Source: Leptospira_A sp046736045 (GTDB taxonomy: Bacteria > Spirochaetota > Leptospiria > Leptospirales > Leptospiraceae). Taken from it: a stretch of DNA of 64,000 nucleotides. This document shows, one piece after another, positions 16,415-24,199 of the stretch. The stretch is taken from the NCBI RefSeq assembly GCF_046736045.1, contig NZ_CP177134.1, forward strand, positions 1,488,001-1,552,000, given 5' to 3'. Both the position numbers and the translations under genes were made by a program. Below the pieces are notes generated by a model that saw only the letters and a program-made list of their open reading frames with translations, did no database searches and was not told the origin of the DNA. Positions within the stretch are counted from its first letter, which is position 1. The number at the start of each line of letters is the position of its first letter.

Positions 16415-19400
16415 TTAGTTTAGGCTGGTTGCTTTCTCTAAAAGTTTTGTCAGTTTAACAACATTTTTGTTATCAGGATCAATTCCTTGTGCGCGTGTCA
16501 CATATGTTAGGGCTCGATCTACATTTCCCATCAGTCTGCTTACATCGGCAAGGTTGATCAGGTTTTGAAAATTTTCCGGATCCAATTTCAAAGCTTCTTG
16601 CGCCGCTTTCAATGCACCTTCGTAATGCCCTAGTTTTTTTTCAGACATAGCCAGGTAATACCAATATTCACCGACTGTTTCGTTTTCTTTTAGGAATTCC
16701 GTAAGTACTTTTGCCGCGATGTCATAGTCTTTGCCTTTATAACTCACAAGTCCTAAAAATTTATTTAGTTTTTGGTTTGAGGAATCGGAAAGGAAAGCTT
16801 TTTTCATAACACTGATGGCACGTTCAATCTCTCCGTTTTGGTAAAGATTTTTGCCTTCTTCAAATGCACCTGATGTAGTTAGTGCTTTGTCCCAATCTTC
16901 CGCCTGCGGTTCAAAGTATTCATCTACAGGAGCATCCATGATCGAATTATCATCGTTTTGTTGCGTGATTCCCACTTTATCATCTTTGAATACGATGCTC
17001 ATCATGGAAATATCATCTGTAATTTCACCGGCCTCTTTGATCAGGGCCTCTACTTTATAAATATCTCCTGCAGCTTGCTCCACATATTTCAGAACTTGAA
17101 ATTCATCTTCATTCATTGTGCGAACATCTTCATCAGGAGTTAAATCAATATCGTCGCGTCCATCCGATCCGATGATCAGATTATCACCAGCTAACAGTTG
17201 GAATGTTTGGACTTCGAAAGGATATTCGGAATCCAATCCGAGTTTTCTTAATTTCAATTCATCTTCAATGAAACTGGCTTTTCCGTCCCTGTAAAGAATA
17301 CTGAAAGGGTGCTCTGCATTGAAATACCATACCTTTCCGGTTTCGTCATCAATGAGCATCACTGTTGCGGAGATTACCATTGTTCCGCTGAAAGATTTGA
17401 ATACGGAATTGACTTCTTCATATACATCAGTCAGCCATTCTTCCGGAGTTCGGTTTAATATACGTTTGTTGCCTGCCGATCTTGCGATGATTGAGTTCAT
17501 CACAACTCCCATAACAAGCGATCCACCCGCACCCTGCATCGACTTACCCATTGCATCACCGTTCATCACCATCGTGAAACGTCTGAAATCATCAGGTTTG
17601 CCTAATTTCAGGTTTCCTGTGATGCAAATATCTCCACCCAAATCTCCGGTTTTATTTCTAAATTCGAAGGTTTTCTTTTGATGAACAAAAAAATCGGATT
17701 TGATATTGGTAGATTTGTTTGCATTGAAAAAAAGCGGTTTTGCCAAAAGGGAAGTTAGGAAATAATCCCCGTCTTGTTGTACTTTCAGTTTATGGATCTC
17801 ATCCATTTTTTCCTGAAGTTCTTTGGTTCTTTCTTTTACTTTTGCTTCCAGATTTTCCGCATAATCCTGCAACTCCCGTCTCGCATCACGAATGGAAGTT
17901 ACCATTCCGTTGAAAGATTCGGCAAGGAATCCGATCTCATCATTTACCTGAATCGGAACTTCCACTTCCAGATTTCCCTGGTTTACTTTTTCCACTCCGG
18001 AAAGAAGGCTGTATAATGGATTAACAAGTGTTGCGCGAAAGAAGAGCGGGAAAATAACGAGTAACACAACAAGAACGATCGCAAGGATCACAAGCTCCAA
18101 TCTTGCCGACTTGTGCATATAAGCACGGTAGTCTTTATAATAATATCCTACTTCATAATTGACTTTTTTCTTTGCGTCATAAGCAATATAAGCCACGTAA
18201 TGCGAAAGCCCATCCGAATCCTGGCGGTAGTGACGCGATAAGTCAGGTTTGAAATATCGGAAATACTTTAAAAATTCCCGTTTCAGATCTTGTCCTGAAA
18301 TTTCTTTTCCATCCCATTGGCAATTGTCTATGTGCTTTAGAATCGCATCCCGAAACGTATCCACATTTTTTACTTTTTGAATGTAGGAAGTGCCTTCTTC
18401 ACAGAAGTTTTCAGCATGAATGTCTGTTAGTTTATTTGTGTTGATGAAGGTTCTTTTGTTGAGTTTTTCCACCAGTAAATTGACGGATTCTTTCAATTCC
18501 TGATTGTCCAGAGAAGCATTTTCGTCCAGATAAAGGAGGATTGAATTTTTATAACCTTCAAAATAAGAAGGGGTTCTATTTAAGATCGCTACCAAAGCTT
18601 TGCGATAACCGGTAGAATCCAAATCCGCAATTTCTTTGTATAAATAAGTATTGTACAAGTCGGCTTGAACCAAAGGTAAATCCAAACTTATGGATTCAGG
18701 GTAATGTTTTTTTCTGAGGGTTTGTGAAGCTACGTCATATTCCAAGATAAAGACAATGTCTTTTGCTTGTTCCCCACCTTCCAGAGCGCGCAATGTTTTT
18801 TGGATCGTAGCATTGTCATAAGCGGTTTCTTTTTCCTGATCCACCAAATAACTGAAAGTCTGCATGATGAGAAGCATGGTAACAAAAGATATACCTACGA
18901 TCTTAACCATGAAAGTTGTGCGTTCGTTGCTTGTATTAATGAAAATGATTGTGATTGTAAAGAATGCAAGGGTAAATAACAAAACTAAAGCAGTCAGGTA
19001 TGTGGATCTTTCCATTGCACCGTCACGACTCATAACATTTGTAATGTTAGGGACAATAGCTGCAATTAATGCTGCGAGTACCATTGCACTGAGTGCTCTT
19101 CTTTTTCCGCTCTCCATTTTATAAATCCGGTATCCCGGCAAAAGAACAAAGGTAATAAGAGAATAGCAGACGATGAAAATACCTAGGATTTTACTCGCAC
19201 TTTCAGCATTGAAGTCCCAGTGATGGGCAGTGAAATGGTATTTTTTTGCGCTGTTGAATGTTTCATAAAAAAACCAAAGTACTACTACGGACGCGATTGC
19301 ATATGTAACATATAGAAGTGTATCCGCTATTTTTTTATCCGCATCATTTGGAAAACGGAAAAAAAACTGACCGAAGTGAATGATTCCATAGAGTATCAAT

Positions 19401-19642
19401 CCTGCTGTCAGCCAACGATGGTAGGCCGCGATGGGATGATAATAGAATGCGGCAAGGAAATAGCCTAATTGAAATAAGCTGATAAAAACACAAGCGAGCC
19501 CCAAGTGTTTTGTTGCTGAGGTTTTGTCTCTCAGTGTGAGAAAGAAGATCGCTAATATGCCCGTCAATACAGTAACGATCAGGCTTCCGAAGGTATAATA
19601 GTTGGTTAATACGTGTTCAGTGGAGAAGATGTTTTCAGTCAT
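16415..19642 (-). CDS. 7TM-HAMP-SpoIIE phosphatase-TPR signalling protein
   Basis: 1075 residues. About seven N-terminal membrane helices (1-245) precede an extracytoplasmic sensor region (about 255-505). A further membrane helix (about 510-535) is followed by a HAMP domain (about 535-585, DEIGFLAESFNGMV) and a coiled coil. The PP2C/SpoIIE phosphatase domain (about 655-880) keeps metal-site Asp in TGDLGGDICI, NGDAMGKSMQGAGG, GSDGRDD and TDDISMM. At least four TPR repeats form the C-terminus (930-1070). It likely turns an envelope signal into dephosphorylation of an anti-sigma-factor antagonist. It is monocistronic with its own terminator; no partner kinase or antagonist lies nearby. Confidence 0.85.
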   Translation of the reverse strand: MTENIFSTEHVLTNYYTFGSLIVTVLTGILAIFFLTLRDKTSATKHLGLACVFISLFQLGYFLAAFYYHPIAAYHRWLTAGLILYGIIHFGQFFFRFPNDADKKIADTLLYVTYAIASVVVLWFFYETFNSAKKYHFTAHHWDFNAESASKILGIFIVCYSLITFVLLPGYRIYKMESGKRRALSAMVLAALIAAIVPNITNVMSRDGAMERSTYLTALVLLFTLAFFTITIIFINTSNERTTFMVKIVGISFVTMLLIMQTFSYLVDQEKETAYDNATIQKTLRALEGGEQAKDIVFILEYDVASQTLRKKHYPESISLDLPLVQADLYNTYLYKEIADLDSTGYRKALVAILNRTPSYFEGYKNSILLYLDENASLDNQELKESVNLLVEKLNKRTFINTNKLTDIHAENFCEEGTSYIQKVKNVDTFRDAILKHIDNCQWDGKEISGQDLKREFLKYFRYFKPDLSRHYRQDSDGLSHYVAYIAYDAKKKVNYEVGYYYKDYRAYMHKSARLELVILAIVLVVLLVIFPLFFRATLVNPLYSLLSGVEKVNQGNLEVEVPIQVNDEIGFLAESFNGMVTSIRDARRELQDYAENLEAKVKERTKELQEKMDEIHKLKVQQDGDYFLTSLLAKPLFFNANKSTNIKSDFFVHQKKTFEFRNKTGDLGGDICITGNLKLGKPDDFRRFTMVMNGDAMGKSMQGAGGSLVMGVVMNSIIARSAGNKRILNRTPEEWLTDVYEEVNSVFKSFSGTMVISATVMLIDDETGKVWYFNAEHPFSILYRDGKASFIEDELKLRKLGLDSEYPFEVQTFQLLAGDNLIIGSDGRDDIDLTPDEDVRTMNEDEFQVLKYVEQAAGDIYKVEALIKEAGEITDDISMMSIVFKDDKVGITQQNDDNSIMDAPVDEYFEPQAEDWDKALTTSGAFEEGKNLYQNGEIERAISVMKKAFLSDSSNQKLNKFLGLVSYKGKDYDIAAKVLTEFLKENETVGEYWYYLAMSEKKLGHYEGALKAAQEALKLDPENFQNLINLADVSRLMGNVDRALTYVTRAQGIDPDNKNVVKLTKLLEKATSLN

Positions 19643-19720
19643 AGTGGGGGACTTCTAAGTAGGGATATCCTGCAAAATCGTAACAAAATTACGTCGTAAA
19701 GCAATACATTTTCAATACAA

Positions 19721-19753
19721 AAGGCGTTTGGGTGCATTGCACCAAAACGCCTT
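19721..19753 (-). terminator. terminator downstream of the RlpA-like gene
   Basis: A 16-base arm (AAGGCGTTTGGGTGCA) and its near-perfect complement (one mismatch) are separated by one base, giving a long GC-containing hairpin with loop about CATTG. On the minus strand it is followed by TTTTGTATTG. It lies 32 bases past the rlpA stop and 79 bases upstream of the large SpoIIE gene start. Confidence 0.65.
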
Positions 19754-19785
19754 GGTTGGATTCTAGGGATAGGTAGTTTTTTTGA

Positions 19786-20691
19786 TTACTTATTTGGAAT
19801 AAAGCAATCAATCCCATCGTATTTTAAACGGGTTTTCAGAGACTCCGCCTTGGTGCGGTCGGAAAAATCCCCTACTTGTACTACATACTTACCCTCTCTC
19901 GGGTAAACAAAGACAGACTGTTTGTAATCGGTCTTGAGAGTTTCTTTATATTTGAGAGCTCTTTCCTGTTCGTTGAATACACCAACTTGTACTGTATAAC
20001 CTTTTGGGTTTTGAGTGGAAGCAGGTGGTTTGGAACTTAGATTTCCCGTTTTGACAGGAGTCAGTTTTTCCGGCTTGGAAGGAACATCATCCAAAAGTTC
20101 CGTATCATCCAAATCGGCACCATCCAGGTCTTCTCCGGCGGCTTCCCCTTTTTTAAGAACTCGGATTCCTACTTTTGTAATTCCTTTATCTTTGAATTCG
20201 AGTAGTTCCGCTGTTTTTTCGGAAACATCTACAATCCTTTCATCAACAAAAGGTCCCCGGTCATTGATACGAACGACTGCTTCTTTATTATTTTCCAAAT
20301 TTTGAATTTTGACGAGAGAACCGATCGGCAATGTTCTATGTGCTCCCGTAAGTTTCATTCGATCAAAAGGTTCCCCACTTGCCGTAGGTCTTCCTTGGAA
20401 TTTTTGTCCATACCAGGAAGAAAGTCCTACTTCATCAAAGTTTCCCGATGCATTTGCTTTTTTCTCAGGCAAAGCAAGGCCTTCTCCCGTAGATCTGGGT
20501 TTTGCATCCAAATCGTCCAGGATGGACTTGGTAACCGCTTCGTCGGAAGAAGCTGTGGATCTGTTTTTTTGCGATCTTTCGAAGAATATATCTTCCGGAT
20601 CGCCGGAGGCACTGTAATTTCTGCGTGTGGCTTCAGTGGAAGAACACGTAATCAGGCACAATACGATTGAAATGAATATCAGTTTTTGCAT
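19786..20691 (-). CDS. rlpA: RlpA-like lipoprotein with SPOR domain
   Basis: 301 residues. The signal peptide ends at a lipobox (CLITC), so it is an envelope lipoprotein. The double-psi beta-barrel domain (about 90-180) shows GLSSWYGQKFQGRPTASGE, RTLPIGSLVKI and VRINDRGPF, with the Asp needed for lytic activity on denuded glycan in RlpA relatives. An acidic, Pro-rich linker (about 185-230) precedes a C-terminal SPOR domain (YTVQVGVFNEQERALKY, VVQVGDFSDRTKA) that targets septal peptidoglycan. It should help daughter-cell separation. It is upstream of the large SpoIIE gene but separated by a terminator. Confidence 0.85.
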   Translation of the reverse strand: MQKLIFISIVLCLITCSSTEATRRNYSASGDPEDIFFERSQKNRSTASSDEAVTKSILDDLDAKPRSTGEGLALPEKKANASGNFDEVGLSSWYGQKFQGRPTASGEPFDRMKLTGAHRTLPIGSLVKIQNLENNKEAVVRINDRGPFVDERIVDVSEKTAELLEFKDKGITKVGIRVLKKGEAAGEDLDGADLDDTELLDDVPSKPEKLTPVKTGNLSSKPPASTQNPKGYTVQVGVFNEQERALKYKETLKTDYKQSVFVYPREGKYVVQVGDFSDRTKAESLKTRLKYDGIDCFIPNK

Positions 20692-20799
20692 AACTATCCC
20701 CTTCTTTTGGAATCTATAGAAAGTTTCGGAGAGTTTTTCGATTCTCCCTTACATTTTTCTTTGCGGGGAATGGTTTTTCTGATTCGATAAGATTCTATA

Positions 20800-21696
20800 A
20801 TGAGTAATGAAGGATTACAGTCTTTGTATAACGATGCGGTTCGATTGGAAAAATCAGGCCAATCGGCTGACGCGAAGCGTCTGTACGAAAAAATCCTTCA
20901 GGAAGATTCTAATTTTTATCTCGCCTATCAGAATTTAGGTGTGATTCATGCGAAAGAAAACGATCATATAAGAGCCACTCAGTTTTTTTCGCATGCAGTC
21001 AAGATTCATCCTGATTTCAAAAATTGTTATAATATCGCAGTTTCCTTTTTTCGTATGAAAGAATTGGACAAAGCGACACACTTCTTAAAACAAGCGTTAA
21101 AGTTTGAAAAGAAGTTTGTTCTGGCACATCTATTACTCGCACAGATTTATCAAAGTCAGGAAAATGATGAAAAGACGGAAGTGTATCTTACCAATGTGGT
21201 GAAGATTGATCCGAACCACAAAACGGCATTAGGAGGGCTGGCTATGTTTTATTACGAAAGGAATCGTTACCCGGAAAGTTTAAAGATGTTGGAAAGGTAT
21301 CTTCTGCTATATCCCGGAAATTCGCAGCTGAGACTGATCCAATCGGATATTTTGGCGAAACAGGGAAATTACAAAGCATCTGCCAGTCTTCTAACCGAGA
21401 TGGCAACTCAAGATGCCGGATTCGTATCTTTTAACCAAACTTTAGAGAAAGCATGGAATGAAGAAGATTCTTTGGCACAAGCAAGCCTGAATCGAATCCA
21501 AGGAAGCGCCAAAAAAAAGCTGAAAGAGTTCAAAGCCAAGTTGGAGCTTTCCCGGGAAAATCCGGAAGAGTTTTCACCGCCGGATCCTCAGGAAGCAATG
21601 GATTTGAGTTTGCTTTATCTATTTAACGGAAATCCGGAAAAAGCGATGCAGTATTTGGTATTTGCTCAAAAGATGAAGGAAAATACAGAAACCTAA
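20800..21696 (+). CDS. TPR-repeat protein, cytoplasmic
   Basis: 298 residues. At least five tandem tetratricopeptide repeats cover about 1-200, with the usual small residues at positions 8 and 20, for example LYEKILQEDSNFYLAYQNLG and LGGLAMFYYERNRYPESLKM. The remainder is a charged helical segment (KKKLKEFKAKLEL) and a short final repeat. No signal peptide is seen. It sits upstream of a TPR lipoprotein with only 9 bases between, so the pair may build a scaffold across the inner membrane. No enzymatic motif is visible. Confidence 0.75.
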   Translation: MSNEGLQSLYNDAVRLEKSGQSADAKRLYEKILQEDSNFYLAYQNLGVIHAKENDHIRATQFFSHAVKIHPDFKNCYNIAVSFFRMKELDKATHFLKQALKFEKKFVLAHLLLAQIYQSQENDEKTEVYLTNVVKIDPNHKTALGGLAMFYYERNRYPESLKMLERYLLLYPGNSQLRLIQSDILAKQGNYKASASLLTEMATQDAGFVSFNQTLEKAWNEEDSLAQASLNRIQGSAKKKLKEFKAKLELSRENPEEFSPPDPQEAMDLSLLYLFNGNPEKAMQYLVFAQKMKENTET

Positions 21697-21705
21697 GGTT
21701 TGTTT

Positions 21706-22620
21706 TTGAAAAATATCCTTCTTCTTTTCGTTTTATTCAGTTTCAGCTTTTGTACTTATTCCGTTCGAAGCCAGGAACGTTTGGAATCGGATCAATTGTT
21801 TTTGAAGCTGAGTGAAACCGATCCTGCTTTTCGCTGCAATCATGAGTCTCTCGTTTATACGAAAAAAGGAGACTTGAACCGGGCAGAGTTAGCCTGGGAT
21901 AGCTGTTTAAAAGAATTTCCCAAAAACATAGAAATCCATCTAAATCGAATTAGGTTTTATTATATTCTTGAAGAATATGATGTGATTAAGAAAAAAATCG
22001 AAACGGATGCACCGGCGAGAAATTCTCCCGTGTATACGCAGATTTTACAATCGTTATACGATCGTTTGCGTTGGGAAGAAAGAGTGATTGTATTGGATGC
22101 TCTTTCCCGGGTGAACGGTTGGGAGTTGTATTCTTATGAAGAATTGGCCAACTACTATCTCCATCAGGCAAATTTTACATTCGCCGAGTCTTATTACAAT
22201 CAGGTGCTGGAAATCAATCCTTTCCATGAAGACGCTTTGTTCGGAATGACGGAAATTCAAACTCATAATGAAAAATGGCATTCCGTTTTGGATTATGCAA
22301 AATCGCTTACAGTGGCCGCGAAAAAGAATAAAGATTTTCATTATTTTTTGCTCAAAGCAAATTTCGAATTGGGTCGTTATGCGGAAGGACTCAAATGGGT
22401 CGAAAATGCTTCCGACAAAGAAAAGTCGCAAATTTCGTTTTTGGAAGTTTGGCGGGATTTGCTTTTGTTGACCAAGGATAAACCCAATTGGAATCCGCTT
22501 CTTCCTTATTATCGTAAAGCAGTCGCGGAAGGTTATGCGGTGCCGGAATCGGTATTTTTTCCTACTCTGGATCCTTCGGGAAGAGAAGTTAGAAAGGCGA
22601 TTCGGACGGGCAGAGAATGA
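21706..22620 (+). CDS. TPR lipoprotein
   Basis: 304 residues. I start at the TTG at 21706 because AAGG lies 7 bases before it and the product begins MKNILLLFVLFSFSFC, a compact lipoprotein signal with Cys16 as the lipid site; a TTG two codons earlier is possible. The mature region has TPR-like helical pairs (LNRAELAWDSCLKEFPKN, FAESYYNQVLEINPFHED). It follows the cytoplasmic TPR gene directly. An envelope assembly or scaffolding role is likely but unproven. It is convergent with the MepB-like gene; the 78 bases between contain only a weak inverted repeat. Confidence 0.7.
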   Translation: MKNILLLFVLFSFSFCTYSVRSQERLESDQLFLKLSETDPAFRCNHESLVYTKKGDLNRAELAWDSCLKEFPKNIEIHLNRIRFYYILEEYDVIKKKIETDAPARNSPVYTQILQSLYDRLRWEERVIVLDALSRVNGWELYSYEELANYYLHQANFTFAESYYNQVLEINPFHEDALFGMTEIQTHNEKWHSVLDYAKSLTVAAKKNKDFHYFLLKANFELGRYAEGLKWVENASDKEKSQISFLEVWRDLLLLTKDKPNWNPLLPYYRKAVAEGYAVPESVFFPTLDPSGREVRKAIRTGRE

Positions 22621-22698
22621 ATTAACCGGTCGAATGATCTTCGACTTACAACCGACCCTTTCCAATTCCATAGTAAAACTAAGACAATACGATCAGAC

Positions 22699-23217
22699 TT
22701 AAATTTTAGAATATAAAGTTTTTGCTCGGCTTAAGTGTGTTAACTTATCCGGATCAATCGTTAAAAAAAATTCCAATTGCCATTTTTGGGTTTTTACAGC
22801 CTGCTTATTGATCGCCTTGTCCCAAGGCGGATAAACTCTCATTGCCAGTTTGCCTTTTTTTGAAGTGCCGGACAATATACCTTCTTTGATCAATACGGAT
22901 TTTGGAAAAACAAATTGTCCGAATTGATTGTCGTTGCGTGCATTGATTATGAAAAAGTCGGTTTGATTCGTACTTTTAAAAGGTTGAATCGGCCCGCCTT
23001 TGACTCTTTGCCATAATGTTACAAACTGTCCAATTTTTTTCGGAGTGATCTTCGCATTCCTAGAAGTAATGAATGATTCATTCAGTTTGAAGGAACATGC
23101 GCCGTATTCTTTGCTCTCAGCTTCGTTCAAATACCCTGTGAATTGAAAAGAACATTTATCATAGATATATTCTTTGGCAGTAAGGATGTCATTGTTTGGT
23201 GTTTGATTGTTAAACAT
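22699..23217 (-). CDS. MepB-like protein
   Basis: 172 residues matching the MepB family pattern: an N-terminal region ending YGACSFKLN, then ITPKKIGQFVTLWQR, FFIINARNDNQFGQFVFPK, LIKEGILS and YPPWD near the C-terminus. MepB is the third gene of the Staphylococcus mepRAB efflux operon; its biochemical role is unknown. Here it stands alone, without a MATE pump or MarR regulator beside it. No membrane segment or signal peptide is visible, so it is cytoplasmic. Confidence 0.75.
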   Translation of the reverse strand: MFNNQTPNNDILTAKEYIYDKCSFQFTGYLNEAESKEYGACSFKLNESFITSRNAKITPKKIGQFVTLWQRVKGGPIQPFKSTNQTDFFIINARNDNQFGQFVFPKSVLIKEGILSGTSKKGKLAMRVYPPWDKAINKQAVKTQKWQLEFFLTIDPDKLTHLSRAKTLYSKI

Positions 23218-23293
23218 AGTATGTTGGAGATTTCGGTTATGTGTGGTTTTTTCAAATGATAGAAGATTTGGCTCAGCAGAATGTTAGATCCCG

Positions 23294-24112
23294 CTATCCT
23301 TCCAACATTTCTAAAATCTTTTTCGCCTGAGTTAATTTTAGGACATCATGGGTGCGAATCAATGGGACTTTTTTTTGAAGCAAGTAAATTTCCGCTGCAA
23401 GCGTAGGCATTTCCCTTTCATTCGGGGGCAATCCGCCTAACACATTTCCCAAAAAGGATTTTCTGGAAACGCCCAACATCAATTGGGGAAACTCTAGTAG
23501 GATCTGATCGATTTTTCGCAATACGGTAAAGGATAGTTCCGGGTCGTCTCCTAAGAAAAATCCCATCCCAGGATCGAAGTAGATTCGTTCGGCGGCAATT
23601 CCCCAGGATATGAGTTCGGATTTTCTGTCCCGGAAGAATTGTAAGATGGTAGGTACCACATTTTCGGGGGTGAGAAGGGATTTTTCCTTCGCAATACCAA
23701 GCGTATGCGAGTGCATCACGATCAGCTTTGTTTGGCTCTGTGCGAGTAAAAGTTCCTTTAATACGGATTTTGATTCCGGATGAGTGAATCCTGTGATATC
23801 GTTCAAAACTTGGGCACCCGCTTCCAGTGCTTTTGCCTGCACATTCGGTCGAAAGCTGTCGATACTTGTAGGAATTCCGAGTGGAACGAAGTGAGAGAGA
23901 ACCGATTCAATCCGTTCCCATTCCAACTCTTCCGAAACAAGGGTGGCTTTCACATTGGAGGATTGCCCGGAGATGTCCAAATAATCGGCCCCGTCGTTTC
24001 GTAGCTTTTTTCCCTGTTCGATGGCCGATCGGGTATCTAAAAATTGGCCACCATCTGAAAAGGAATCGGCTGTTCGGTTGAGAATTCCAAAGATTTGGCT
24101 CATTGGATTCAT
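23294..24112 (-). CDS. folP: dihydropteroate synthase with altered substrate loop
   Basis: 272 residues from the ATG at 24112, which puts the first strand FGILNRTADSFSDGG at the usual position. An in-frame start at 24199 would abut the divergent gene and leave no promoter. Pterin-pocket motifs are kept: SIDSF (Asp), VLNDITGF (Asn), YFDPGMGFF (Asp), VSRKSFLG (Lys) and IRTHDV. The normally strict GGESTRPG loop reads SGQSSNVK, losing the Thr-Arg-Pro that contacts pABA and pyrophosphate. The enzyme should join pABA to dihydropterin pyrophosphate in folate synthesis, unless it is a divergent paralogue. Confidence 0.8.
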   Translation of the reverse strand: MNPMSQIFGILNRTADSFSDGGQFLDTRSAIEQGKKLRNDGADYLDISGQSSNVKATLVSEELEWERIESVLSHFVPLGIPTSIDSFRPNVQAKALEAGAQVLNDITGFTHPESKSVLKELLLAQSQTKLIVMHSHTLGIAKEKSLLTPENVVPTILQFFRDRKSELISWGIAAERIYFDPGMGFFLGDDPELSFTVLRKIDQILLEFPQLMLGVSRKSFLGNVLGGLPPNEREMPTLAAEIYLLQKKVPLIRTHDVLKLTQAKKILEMLEG

Positions 24113-24199
24113 TCCAGCGGTAGAGTCGGAAGAGACAAATCCTTCTTTTTTACCTTGGCAGAAATTTCCCTTAAACCGATAGAATGAAGGAAGAGCCAA

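Noticed and set aside
22629..22645. inverted repeat GTCGAA-tgatc-TTCGAC as terminator
   Set aside because: The stem is short and has no T-run on either strand, so it is not reported as a terminator.
22054..22671. 205-codon minus-strand open frame
   Set aside because: It is antisense to the well-supported TPR lipoprotein gene and its Phe/Ile/Arg-rich product has no protein character.
24113..24199. N-terminal extension of folP to 24199
   Set aside because: It would place two divergent start codons side by side with no promoter space, and the FolP fold begins just after the ATG at 24112.
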